Part shown: one piece after another, positions 23,070-30,875 of the stretch | Layout: each line of letters opens with the position of its first letter | Position numbering within the stretch: position 1 is the stretch's first letter | Assembly: GCF_000975035.1 (NCBI RefSeq) | Contig: NZ_BBRA01000001.1 | Span: 372,001 to 436,000, forward strand | Source: Demequina flava | GTDB taxonomy: Bacteria; Actinomycetota; Actinomycetes; Actinomycetales; Demequinaceae | DNA: 64,000 nt | Reading direction: 5' to 3' | Translations under genes and position numbers: made by a program | The notes under the pieces: generated by a model | The model's input: the letters and a program-made list of their open reading frames with translations, nothing else | Told to the model about the DNA's origin: nothing | The model's database searches: none

Positions 23070-24611
23070 GTGCCGCTTCCTCAATCCAACCGCCCCTGGC
23101 CACCACCAGAGCTCCACAAGATCGACCGCGCCATGCGCGAGTGGTCAGCCTGGTACGAAGGCACCCCCGAAGCGCTCTCGGCGTTCTACGCACCCCGCCA
23201 GCGCGAATCAGTTCAGCAAAGTGAGCGCCGCGCAGGTGGCGTACTCGGTCTTCTGCAGCGCATGTGGTGGGGCCGCATCCCTGCGAACCCGTCCGAACGG
23301 ATCGACCAGGCCCACCTGCCCGTGGCCGCGGACATTGCGCGTGGCAGTGCCGACCTGCTGTACGACGAGGCACCCCAGATCACGGTCAGTGAATCCAAGA
23401 GCACGCAGGCCCGCATCGACTCGTACATGCCGGACGTGCACCAGGTCCTCGCGAACGGTGCCGAACTTGGGTCAGTGCTCGGTGGCCGCTTCCATCGCGT
23501 CACCTGGGACAAGACTGTCGCCGACCGGCCATTCGCGACCACCGTCGATGCCGACGCCGCGTACCCCGAGTTCACTTGGGGCCAACTCACGACAGTCACG
23601 TTCTGGTACGTCGTCGCCTCCGACGAGACCCGCTCCAAGGTGTGGCGTCACCTCGAGCGCCACGAGCTCGACGCCGACGGCTACGGACTCGTGTTCCACG
23701 GCCTCTACGAAGGTACCGACAGTGAGCTCGGTCAGCGTCGCCCGCTGAACGTCCAGGCCGCGACAGCACCATTGTCGAACCTGGTCGACGAGTTCGGCGC
23801 CCTCAAAGAGGGCCGCACCAAGGGCCTCAACGTCGTGTACGTGCCGAACCAGACCCCGCAGCGACGTTGGCGGCATCACGACCCAGGCATGTTCCTTGGG
23901 CGCTCCGACCTCGATGGTGTCGAAGCGCTCATGGACAACCTCGATGAAGCGTTCTCGTCGTGGATGCGGGACATTCGCATCGGCAAGGGCCGCATCATCG
24001 TCCCCGACTACATGCTGCGGTCCAACGGTCCCGGCGCGGGCACGACGTTCGACCTTGACCGCACCGTGTACGACTCGCTCAACATCCCCGACACCGAGGG
24101 TTCAGCGCCTCCGATCATCGCGCAACAGTTCGCGATCCGGGTCGAAGAGCACCTGGCAACGTGCGAGAAGATCACGCAGCAGATCGTCCACACAGCCGGC
24201 TACTCGTCGCAGACGTTCGGTGACGACGCAGACGGTGCGGCGGTCACTGCGACCGAGGTCAAGGCTCGTGAGCGTCGCACGTTCCGTACCCGCAATCGGA
24301 AGATTCGCAACGAGACGCCCGCGGTTCGTGCCCTGGTGGCGAAGATGCTGTCCATCGATGCTGCCGTGTTCAACACCGGCGGCCTCGACCTGACGGAACC
24401 TATCTCGGTCGAGTTCCCCGACACTGCTGAGGACAGCCCACTGGCGATGGCGCAGACTGCGCAAGCGCTCTACACGGCGCGTGCGGCATCCACCGCAACG
24501 CTGGTGCGGATGCAGCACCCTGACTGGACCGGCCAGCAGGTGCAGGACGAAGTGCAGCTGATCATCGCCGAACAGCGCTCCGTCGTCGACCCCTTCACCA
24601 TCGGGTCGTAG
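23070..24611 (+). CDS. Portal protein (SPP1 gp6-like)
   Basis: 513 residues from GTG 23070, with AAGGGGAG upstream. Typical opening (HKIDRAMREWSAWYEGTPEAL), then a middle section with LPVAADIARGSADLLYDEAPQI and a late ADGAAVTATEVKARERRTFRTRNRKIR. It forms the dodecameric portal ring at the capsid vertex. Position directly after terL supports the call. Confidence 0.9.
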   Translation: MPLPQSNRPWPPPELHKIDRAMREWSAWYEGTPEALSAFYAPRQRESVQQSERRAGGVLGLLQRMWWGRIPANPSERIDQAHLPVAADIARGSADLLYDEAPQITVSESKSTQARIDSYMPDVHQVLANGAELGSVLGGRFHRVTWDKTVADRPFATTVDADAAYPEFTWGQLTTVTFWYVVASDETRSKVWRHLERHELDADGYGLVFHGLYEGTDSELGQRRPLNVQAATAPLSNLVDEFGALKEGRTKGLNVVYVPNQTPQRRWRHHDPGMFLGRSDLDGVEALMDNLDEAFSSWMRDIRIGKGRIIVPDYMLRSNGPGAGTTFDLDRTVYDSLNIPDTEGSAPPIIAQQFAIRVEEHLATCEKITQQIVHTAGYSSQTFGDDADGAAVTATEVKARERRTFRTRNRKIRNETPAVRALVAKMLSIDAAVFNTGGLDLTEPISVEFPDTAEDSPLAMAQTAQALYTARAASTATLVRMQHPDWTGQQVQDEVQLIIAEQRSVVDPFTIGS

Positions 24612-24614
24612 ACC

Positions 24615-25748
24615 GTGGCCCGCTACGAGCCGGACGGGCGTGACGGGCTCGACCGGCTCATCGCCACGATCGTCGAACTGTTCTCCACCGCAGAGCAACG
24701 CCTCACCGCGTCGCTCGCCCTCCAAGGCCGTGTGGGGCTCGAACAGGGTCAAGGTCCTGACGAGGCGCTCAACCTCGCGGAACTGCGACGCGATGCCGAG
24801 CAGATCGCGCGGGAGTTGCGAGACGCGTACCCCGACGAGGTCGCACGGATCGCTGACACGGCTGCGGAGTGGGGCGCCGAAGCAGCCTTGCAGGAGATGT
24901 CGGCGCTGGCGAAGGTTACGGACCTCACGACCACCGCGGGCCTGCCCGGGTCCCCTGCCGCACAGTCGATGGTTGCGGACCTGACGAACGCCCTCGACGA
25001 CGTCACCATGCGTGTCCTGCGGTATCCGGACGACGTGTACCGCGCCACCATCGGCCAAACGGCAGCCGCTGTGCCCCTGGGGCAAGCGACCGGCGTGCAA
25101 GTGCAGCAGGCGGCGTGGAACGAGCTCCTCAACCAACGCGTCACCGGCTTCACTGATGCTGCTGGTCGGCGCTGGTCCCTCGCCTCGTACGTTGAGATGG
25201 CCACGCGTTCGGCCACCCGTCGTGCTTTCGACGATGCGAAGGTCGCGGGGATGCGTGAGAACGGCGTCGAGTTCGTGACCGTCGTCGTCGGCTCCGGTAG
25301 TTGCAAGAACTGTGCTGCGTGGGCTGGACGCATCCTGCGTGTCGACGATGGGCCCACGGGCCGTATCGAAGTGCCGTCCATGCTGGACCCTGACGAAACC
25401 GTGTCGGTGCGGTGCGCCGGGACGCTCGAGGATGCGAAGCGTGCCGGATGGAGGCACCCAAACTGTCGATGCAGCACTGCCGCATACGTGCCCGGGACCA
25501 CGCCCGTCGTCGATGCCACGACCTACGACCCGGAAGCGGAACAGGCACGCCAGCGCCTGCGGTACCTCGAGCGTGAGGTGCGCCGCTCGAAACTGCAGGC
25601 CGCGAATGCTCTCACCGACGCGGACCGGACCGCAGCGAACGCTCGCGTCCGTGACCTGCAGTCGAAGATCCGTGAACACGTGTCCGCGACCGGCCTGCAA
25701 CGCCAGCGCCGTCGCGAGCAACTGAACCTCGGCAACCGCCGAACATAA
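24615..25748 (+). CDS. MuF-like minor capsid / head morphogenesis protein
   Basis: 377 residues from GTG 24615. The central part, TDAAGRRWSLASYVEMATRSATRRA, followed by the cysteine motif GSCKNCAAWAGRIL and HPNCRCSTAAYVPG, is the Phage_min_cap2/MuF signature. The C-terminal 60 residues are a basic coiled coil. It is injected or built into the head near the portal. It lies between portal and scaffold as usual. Confidence 0.88.
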   Translation: MARYEPDGRDGLDRLIATIVELFSTAEQRLTASLALQGRVGLEQGQGPDEALNLAELRRDAEQIARELRDAYPDEVARIADTAAEWGAEAALQEMSALAKVTDLTTTAGLPGSPAAQSMVADLTNALDDVTMRVLRYPDDVYRATIGQTAAAVPLGQATGVQVQQAAWNELLNQRVTGFTDAAGRRWSLASYVEMATRSATRRAFDDAKVAGMRENGVEFVTVVVGSGSCKNCAAWAGRILRVDDGPTGRIEVPSMLDPDETVSVRCAGTLEDAKRAGWRHPNCRCSTAAYVPGTTPVVDATTYDPEAEQARQRLRYLEREVRRSKLQAANALTDADRTAANARVRDLQSKIREHVSATGLQRQRRREQLNLGNRRT

Positions 25749-25794
25749 CCGCCCCCAGGAGGGGCCTCACCCATTCCCCAGGAGGGAACACGCC

Positions 25795-26553
25795 ATGCCG
25801 AAGAAGTTCTATCTACTCGCCCGCAAGGGCATGATCCGCCTCAACGACACCGACAACGGTGCAGGAGGCGGTTCGACTCCACCCGAGGGCGGCACACCGC
25901 CCGCCGCTCCCTCTGCAACGCCTCCCGCGACGCCGCCGGCTACACCGACGCCGCCAGCCGCACCCGAGGGCGACAAGGGCAACGCGTGGGACGGCAAGGT
26001 TGAGTCACTCCCCTCCGGCGCACAGGACCTGATCCGCCAACTGCGCAGCGAGAACGCTCAGAAGCGCACGAAGGCGTCAGAGGCCGAGACTGCGCAACGT
26101 GACGCCGTGATGGCGCTCGCAAAGGCCGTCGGGCTCGAACTGCCCGAGGGCGCCGAGACTCCCGACCCTGCCGCCATGGCGCAGCAGCTCGTTGACTCCC
26201 AGACGGAAGCGAAGGATGCGCACATCGAACTCGAGGTGTACCGCACCGCACGCGACCACGGCGGGGACCCTGCCCGCCTCACAGACTCCCGGACCTTCCT
26301 GGCGAAGGTCGCGGACCTCGACCCCACGGACGAGGACTTCACCACCCAGGTGACTGATGCCGCCAAGGCTGCGGTCACCGCGAACCCATCGCTCACAGCC
26401 GTCCAGGTGGCGGGTCAGAGCACGGTCCAACACCCCGGCGGGTCCGGGGAGAAGGCCATCACCGTCGAGCAGTTCAAGGCCATGAAGCCGGCCGAGAGGA
26501 ACGAGCTCTTCCAGACGGACCCCGACCTATACCGCCAACTGACCGGCCGCTGA
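25795..26553 (+). CDS. Capsid scaffolding protein
   Basis: 252 residues from ATG 25795 (AGGAGG upstream). A Pro/Ala/Thr/Gly-rich N-terminus (about 20-60), then a charged helical region (DLIRQLRSENAQKRTKASEAETAQRDAVMALAKAVG) and a C-terminal helix (QFKAMKPAERNELFQTDPDLYRQLTGR), the typical scaffold layout. Directly precedes the major capsid gene. No protease domain seen. Confidence 0.85.
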   Translation: MPKKFYLLARKGMIRLNDTDNGAGGGSTPPEGGTPPAAPSATPPATPPATPTPPAAPEGDKGNAWDGKVESLPSGAQDLIRQLRSENAQKRTKASEAETAQRDAVMALAKAVGLELPEGAETPDPAAMAQQLVDSQTEAKDAHIELEVYRTARDHGGDPARLTDSRTFLAKVADLDPTDEDFTTQVTDAAKAAVTANPSLTAVQVAGQSTVQHPGGSGEKAITVEQFKAMKPAERNELFQTDPDLYRQLTGR

Positions 26554-26575
26554 GCCGGGAAGGAGACCACTCACC

Positions 26576-27448
26576 ATGACTGCCACCACTTCCGGTGACC
26601 TCTACGCCCCCGAGGTGTGGGAGGACGCCGCACAGGCCGAGTTCATCGGCAAGTCCATCGTTGCTACCACCAGCGCCGTCCTGCAGGACGACACCCTCGC
26701 GGGCCAGCCCGGCGAGACCGTCGAATTCCCCAAGTGGATGGCACTGGGAGAACTTGACGACCTCTCTGAGGGCACCGCGATGACCCCCGAGAAGCTGTCG
26801 CAGCGCTCGTCCAAGGCCACCATTAAGGAGGCTGGCAAGGCTGTCGAGATCACCGACACCGCCAAGCTGGTCGGCATCGGTAACGCCCAGGACGAGGCGA
26901 TCCGCCAGTTCGGCGTGCTCGCCGCCCGCAAGGTTGACGCCGATCTGATCGCCGCTGCACAGGCCACCGTCACCGGTGGAATCACCTATGCCGACGGCAC
27001 GACCGCCACCGACTCGGCGCCCCTGACCTGGGACTCTACTTCCGGAGCCGTCTTCGGATGGGACGCCTACGTCGACGCGACCGCAGAGTTCGGGGACGAC
27101 CTCGAGCCCGAGGAGTTCGGCGGCATCTTCATCAACGCGAAGCAGCGCGGCCAGCTGTTCAAGGACGACGACTTCGTTCGTGCCGACGGCTCTGCGGGCA
27201 ACGACGTGATCCGTCGTGGCCTCATCGGCACGCTGGGAGGCGTGCCCGTGTTCGTCACGAACCGTGTCGCAGCCGACAAGTTCCTGGTCCTGAAGAACAA
27301 CTCGCTGGGTGTGATGTGGAAGCGTCGCCCCCTCGTCGAGCAGGACCGCGACATCCTCGCCCGCACCACGCTGGTGACGACCAACCTGCACTACGCGGTC
27401 AAGCGCCTCGCTGACAACGGCGTGCTGGTCGGCACCCTCACCGCGTAA
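26576..27448 (+). CDS. Major capsid protein (N4-gp56-like, HK97 fold)
   Basis: 290 residues from ATG 26576 (AAGGAGA upstream). It resembles N4-gp56-family coat proteins: LYAPEVWEDAAQAEFIGKSIV at the start, GETVEFPKWMALGE, KEAGKAVEITDTAKL, and the late TTNLHYAVKRLADNGVLVGTL. It builds the icosahedral shell. A long hairpin 300 bases downstream may tune expression of the genes that follow. Confidence 0.9.
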   Translation: MTATTSGDLYAPEVWEDAAQAEFIGKSIVATTSAVLQDDTLAGQPGETVEFPKWMALGELDDLSEGTAMTPEKLSQRSSKATIKEAGKAVEITDTAKLVGIGNAQDEAIRQFGVLAARKVDADLIAAAQATVTGGITYADGTTATDSAPLTWDSTSGAVFGWDAYVDATAEFGDDLEPEEFGGIFINAKQRGQLFKDDDFVRADGSAGNDVIRRGLIGTLGGVPVFVTNRVAADKFLVLKNNSLGVMWKRRPLVEQDRDILARTTLVTTNLHYAVKRLADNGVLVGTLTA

Positions 27449-27747
27449 TGGGCGCCGGCGCGCTGCGGCGCTACCACTCCACCCCCGAGGCGTCTGCTGA
27501 GGGCGTCTCGGAGGTGGAGGTGCCCGCGAAGAGTGCCTCGAAGTCCGAGTGGGAAGCGTATGCGCAGTCGCTCGGTATCGAGGTTGGTGGCAAGACGAAG
27601 GCAGACCTGCAGCAGGCAGTGTCCGAACTTCAGTCCGCCGATGAGCAGGTCATTGCCGGCGACACCGACGAGAGCCAGGAAGGCTCCGAAAGCGACGCGG
27701 ACGACGAGTCTGACGCGTCGAATGACCCCGACGAGACGTCGGCGTAA
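27448..27747 (+). CDS. Small head protein with SAP/Rho-N-like motif and acidic tail
   Basis: 99 residues. The ATG shares a base with the capsid gene stop (TAATG). SASKSEWEAYAQSLGIEVGGKTKADLQQAVSEL (about 30-62) looks like the small helix-extended-helix seen in Rho-N/SAP domains. The last 30 residues are almost all Asp/Glu/Ser. Such proteins follow capsid genes in many actinophages; function unknown. Confidence 0.65.
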   Translation: MGAGALRRYHSTPEASAEGVSEVEVPAKSASKSEWEAYAQSLGIEVGGKTKADLQQAVSELQSADEQVIAGDTDESQEGSESDADDESDASNDPDETSA

Positions 27748-27758
27748 CCCCCTCTGAT

Positions 27759-27801
27759 GAACGCGGGGCGTGAGATGACCCCCGGCTCACGCCCCGCGTT
27801 C
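27759..27801 (+). terminator. Perfect 16-bp hairpin after the capsid genes
   Basis: GAACGCGGGGCGTGAG (27759-27774) and its exact complement (27786-27801) with an 11-base loop and no T run. It lies in the only real gap (77 bp) of the structural operon. It could be a partial terminator or an RNA-stability element that raises capsid over connector expression. Confidence 0.65.
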
Positions 27802-27824
27802 ACACACCGCAGCCAGGAGGCACC

Positions 27825-28256
27825 ATGTCCCGTGTTTTCGCGACCACGTCGGACCTAGCGAAGTCCCCTTGGTTCGTCACCGGGGTCGACGCGAAGGACA
27901 CGGCCCGCTGGCTCGCCCTCGCGTCCCGACTCGTGGCCCGCGCCACGATGTCCTCCCACTACGCCACCGACGCTGAAGGCATGCCCACTGATCCCGTCCT
28001 CCGTGCGGGCCTGCGTGACGCGACCTGCTCGCAGGCCGCAACCTGGGCCGCCCTCGAGGTGAATCCCGCGAAGGGGGCAGCCGACGGCGGCAACAGTGTG
28101 GCCTCGAAGTCCCGCGGTGCGGCATCGGTGCAGTACGCCGTCTATGCGTCGACGGTCCTCGAGCGTGCGAAGGCAGCGACCCAGTTGTCGCTTGACGCGC
28201 GCATCATTCTCGCGGAGGCCGGCCTGACCGGCGGCAGCCCTGTCGTGATCGGCTAG
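27825..28256 (+). CDS. Head-tail connector protein (gp6-like)
   Basis: 143 residues from ATG 27825 (CAGGAGG upstream). Mostly helical (DTARWLALASRLVARATMSSHYAT ... LRAGLRDATCSQAATWAALEV), as in HK97 gp6/SPP1 gp15-type adaptors that sit below the portal. Its TAG shares a base with the next GTG. Confidence 0.75.
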   Translation: MSRVFATTSDLAKSPWFVTGVDAKDTARWLALASRLVARATMSSHYATDAEGMPTDPVLRAGLRDATCSQAATWAALEVNPAKGAADGGNSVASKSRGAASVQYAVYASTVLERAKAATQLSLDARIILAEAGLTGGSPVVIG

Positions 28257-28582
28257 TGAGCGACTTCACAGATTTCAACGCCCACACCGTCACCGTCGAA
28301 ACTCTCACCGGTTCGGGCGGTATGGGCGACACGTTCGCCGCACCCCGCACTGTCGAGGGCGTCCAGGTTGACGACGCCCGCAAGGTCGTGCGCGACATGT
28401 CGGCGCGCGAGGTCGTGTCCGAGACCACGATTTTCGACGACGACACCACCCGCGCCGGGATCTACGCCCCCGGGTCGAAGGTGACGTTGCCGTCCGGACG
28501 GGGCGCAGCAGTCATCACCGTCAAGACGCTCGACACGCTCGGCGTGGACCTACCGGCACACGTGGAGGTGAACCTCACATGA
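28256..28582 (+). CDS. Head closure / head-tail joining protein
   Basis: 108 residues from GTG 28256. Beta-rich (HTVTVETLTGSGGMGDTFAAPRTVEGVQVDD ... GSKVTLPSGRGAAVITVKTLDTLG), the pattern of SPP1 gp16/lambda FII-like stopper proteins. Position second after the capsid region agrees. It overlaps the next gene by ATGA. Confidence 0.7.
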   Translation: MSDFTDFNAHTVTVETLTGSGGMGDTFAAPRTVEGVQVDDARKVVRDMSAREVVSETTIFDDDTTRAGIYAPGSKVTLPSGRGAAVITVKTLDTLGVDLPAHVEVNLT

Positions 28583-28938
28583 CAATCTTCCACAACGCAG
28601 ACGACCTCATCGCAGCCGCGCGCGCGGGCGCGATCGACGCCGTCAATACTGTTGGGGAGCGCACGCGCGCGACCGCGATCCCCATGACGCCCATCTCTCA
28701 AGGCGGTGGTGACCTGCGATCGTCCCTGACGGTCGTCCCTGCACGCGAGACTGAGCCCGACATCGAGTCCGCAGTTGCGTCTGACCTGCCGTATGCAGTG
28801 CGCCAGCACGAAGAGCTCGGCTACCGCCACCCCAACGGCGGGCAGGCGAAGTTCCTTGAACTTGCGTCCCTGCAGGTCGCGACCCATGAGGGTGAACGAA
28901 TCGCGGGCACCATCGTGCGTCGCCACTTGGAGCGCTGA
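28579..28938 (+). CDS. HK97 gp10-like tail/neck protein
   Basis: 119 residues. DDLIAAARAGAIDAVNTVGERTRATAIPMTPISQGGGDLRSSLTV followed by LPYAVRQHEELGYRHPNGGQAKFLEL is the usual pattern of HK97 gp10-type proteins that help join tails to heads. Its TGA shares a base with the next ATG. Confidence 0.78.
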   Translation: MTIFHNADDLIAAARAGAIDAVNTVGERTRATAIPMTPISQGGGDLRSSLTVVPARETEPDIESAVASDLPYAVRQHEELGYRHPNGGQAKFLELASLQVATHEGERIAGTIVRRHLER

Positions 28939-29351
28939 TGGACACCCGCACCCTCATCGAGACGCTCGCGCAGATCCTAGCCGACCGTACCGGTTGGCAG
29001 TGGCGCCCCAACGGCCCCGCCTACTCCGACGGTGAAGTGGGCATCACCTATGGGGCGCTCCCTGACGGTCCGGACACGGCCGTGGGGATCACCGCGTACT
29101 GGTCGGACGACGACCTCGCTACAAGCCTGGCGGTGCGTCGGGTCCAGCTCCGGTTCCGCGGCCCACGCCGCTCCCGTGCTGGTGCCGACGATCTCGCCGA
29201 TGCGGCGTTCGCCGTATTGCAAGGCCTTGCCCGGGTGGCAGGCCTGAACTTGGTGTTCAGAGTCCAGATGGCTCACTTGGGCGCCGACGAGAACGACCGC
29301 CAGGAGCGGACGGACTCCTACGAAATCATCCTCGACAACCTGGAGGCCTAA
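28938..29351 (+). CDS. Tail terminator protein
   Basis: 137 residues: MDTRTLIETLAQILADRTGWQWRP, then TAVGITAYWSDDDLATSLAVRRVQLRFRG and SRAGADDLADAAFAVLQG, the alpha/beta pattern of tail terminator (minor capsid) proteins that cap the tail tube. It lies right before the major tail protein. Confidence 0.75.
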   Translation: MDTRTLIETLAQILADRTGWQWRPNGPAYSDGEVGITYGALPDGPDTAVGITAYWSDDDLATSLAVRRVQLRFRGPRRSRAGADDLADAAFAVLQGLARVAGLNLVFRVQMAHLGADENDRQERTDSYEIILDNLEA

Positions 29352-29357
29352 CCCATC

Positions 29358-30131
29358 ATGCCTACCGCACCTGCACTTCCCGCCGGCTTCTCGCTGGGCC
29401 ACTCCTATGAGTGGGGCATCGACGTCAATACCGGCACCACCGGCTCGCCCGCATGGCAGTCGTGCCGCCGTATCAGCGCGTTCCAGCCGAACCTGACTCC
29501 CATCACTGAAGACGCATCCACGTATGACGACTTCGGCAGCCCGAATGACGACAAGACCGGTGAGAACTGGTCGCTCACGTTCACTATCCAGGGCAACCGC
29601 AACACCGCCACCGGTCTGTACCCCGAAGAGATCGAAGCGATCATGGCTCGCACCAAGCCCTCCGCTAAGGGTGAGGCTGCGGTCCTGCACGTCCGGTACT
29701 ACGACAAGCCCGAGACTGGGACCCCGAACCCGAACCAGGCGTTCGAGGGATTCGCTACCGTCGGCATCCAGCGTGCCAACACCGGCAACCAGGGTGTCGA
29801 GGCGTTCACCGTCACCCTGACCGGCAAGGGCCCGCGCACCGAAATCGCGAACCCCTTCAACGGGTGGGGTGCAACGGCACCGACCATCGCATCGATCACA
29901 CCGGTCGCTGCGGCCGAGGGTGAACTCGTGACCATCAGTGGTTCAGGGTTCATTGGCACCACGGACGTGACCTTCGACACCGAGGGCACGCCTACGTCGG
30001 CCACGTTCAACGTGATCTCCGACTCGACCCTCTCGGTCCTGGTGCCCGCCGGCACTGCAGGCGAGGTCGGGGTGTCCGTCACGAACGGCACAGGCGAATC
30101 CAGCGACTACGCGTACACGCGCGGAGCCTGA
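29358..30131 (+). CDS. Major tail protein with C-terminal IPT/TIG Ig-like domain
   Basis: 257 residues. Residues 1-165 are the tube-forming part (YEWGIDVNTGTTGSPAWQSCRRISAFQPN ... WSLTFTIQGNRNTAT). From about 175, PTIASITPVAAAEGELVTISGSGFIGTTDVTF is a typical IPT/TIG Ig-like domain that would decorate the outside of the tail and may bind the host surface weakly. The Ig-like addition is common in siphovirus tail tubes. Confidence 0.88.
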   Translation: MPTAPALPAGFSLGHSYEWGIDVNTGTTGSPAWQSCRRISAFQPNLTPITEDASTYDDFGSPNDDKTGENWSLTFTIQGNRNTATGLYPEEIEAIMARTKPSAKGEAAVLHVRYYDKPETGTPNPNQAFEGFATVGIQRANTGNQGVEAFTVTLTGKGPRTEIANPFNGWGATAPTIASITPVAAAEGELVTISGSGFIGTTDVTFDTEGTPTSATFNVISDSTLSVLVPAGTAGEVGVSVTNGTGESSDYAYTRGA

Positions 30132-30138
30132 CCCGACA

Positions 30139-30546
30139 ATGAGCACCGTTGACTTCACGGACTGGCTGACCCCGTCTTTGAAGCTGCCGTTGGGTGGCGT
30201 CACCTACGAGGTGGCGCCACCTGACGTGGAGCGCGCGAAACTGATCCTCGCGTTCGTCGTGACGGCAGAACATCGCCTCGGACTCGCCAAGGGCAAGGCT
30301 CCCGCTGAGGTCGTTGAGGTGGTTGAAAAGTACGGCGACAAGCCGCTCGCTGACATCACCCTTGGCCCCAAGGTCCATGCCCAATTGCGCGATGCAGGCC
30401 TGGACCCAGAGTCGATTCGCCGCATGGCCTATTACGGCATGTGGTACTGGGGTCGCGGCAAGGAACGCGCCGACGCGATCGCGCTAGCGATGTGGAGCCA
30501 AGACCAGAGCGACGACCAGGGTGAGGGTGATGCGTCGGGGGAATGA
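30139..30546 (+). CDS. Tail assembly chaperone (G-like, upstream frame)
   Basis: 135 residues: TDWLTPSLKLPLGGVTYEVAPPDVERAKLILAFVV is the usual opening of actinophage tail assembly chaperones. It lies between major tail protein and tape measure. Its last codons TCG GGG GAA TGA overlap the start of the next frame (30543), where a -1 shift would yield a G-T fusion protein. Confidence 0.8.
   Translation: MSTVDFTDWLTPSLKLPLGGVTYEVAPPDVERAKLILAFVVTAEHRLGLAKGKAPAEVVEVVEKYGDKPLADITLGPKVHAQLRDAGLDPESIRRMAYYGMWYWGRGKERADAIALAMWSQDQSDDQGEGDASGE
30531..30546 (+). other. Candidate -1 ribosomal frameshift site in the tail chaperone pair
   Basis: The run GGGGGAA at 30537-30543 is followed at once by the TGA of the first frame. 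The -1 frame opens only after a TGA at 30528-30530, so a productive shift must happen within 30531-30543, exactly where the G run lies. GGG in the P site re-pairs perfectly on slipping. Alternatively, the ATGA at 30543 simply couples two proteins. Confidence 0.6.
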
Positions 30547-30875
30547 CGATGCCGGTGACGCTTGAGGACTGGGCTCCTTACGGCATCGGCACCCCTGACG
30601 CGGACGGCCTCTATCCCGACTACCGCATCCCCGCGAACCTCAAACCCGCTGCGCCCGCGCAGTCCACCTCGAGCGGTCGGCAAGTGTGGTGGTCCGACAT
30701 CGTCACGCACTGGGACTGCGTGATCGCAGACCTGGCAGACAAGTATCGCCTCGACCTGTACGACCCTGCAGTGCTGGCCCGCCCATGGCCAGGCGTACGG
30801 ACTTTGATTCTCAGCCTCGTGCACGAATCTTCTCGCCTCAGAAACGCTCTCATCAAGGACGGTGACCCCACATGA
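30543..30875 (+). CDS. Tail assembly chaperone (T-like, downstream frame)
   Basis: 110 residues (MTMPVTLEDWAPYGIGTPDADGLYPDYRIP ... GRQVWWSDIVTHWDCVIADLADKYRLDLYDPAVLARPWPGVRTLILSLV). In lambda-like phages this frame is made only as a -1 frameshift extension of the first chaperone; the ATG here overlaps the upstream stop so independent start is also possible. It overlaps the tape measure gene by ATGA. Confidence 0.72.
   Translation: MTMPVTLEDWAPYGIGTPDADGLYPDYRIPANLKPAAPAQSTSSGRQVWWSDIVTHWDCVIADLADKYRLDLYDPAVLARPWPGVRTLILSLVHESSRLRNALIKDGDPT

Noticed and set aside
24102-25721. A 539-codon open frame antisense to the portal and MuF-like genes
   Set aside because: High GC leaves long open frames opposite real genes. 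It has no ribosome site, an Arg/His/Gly-rich composition, and the sense strand encodes clear phage families.
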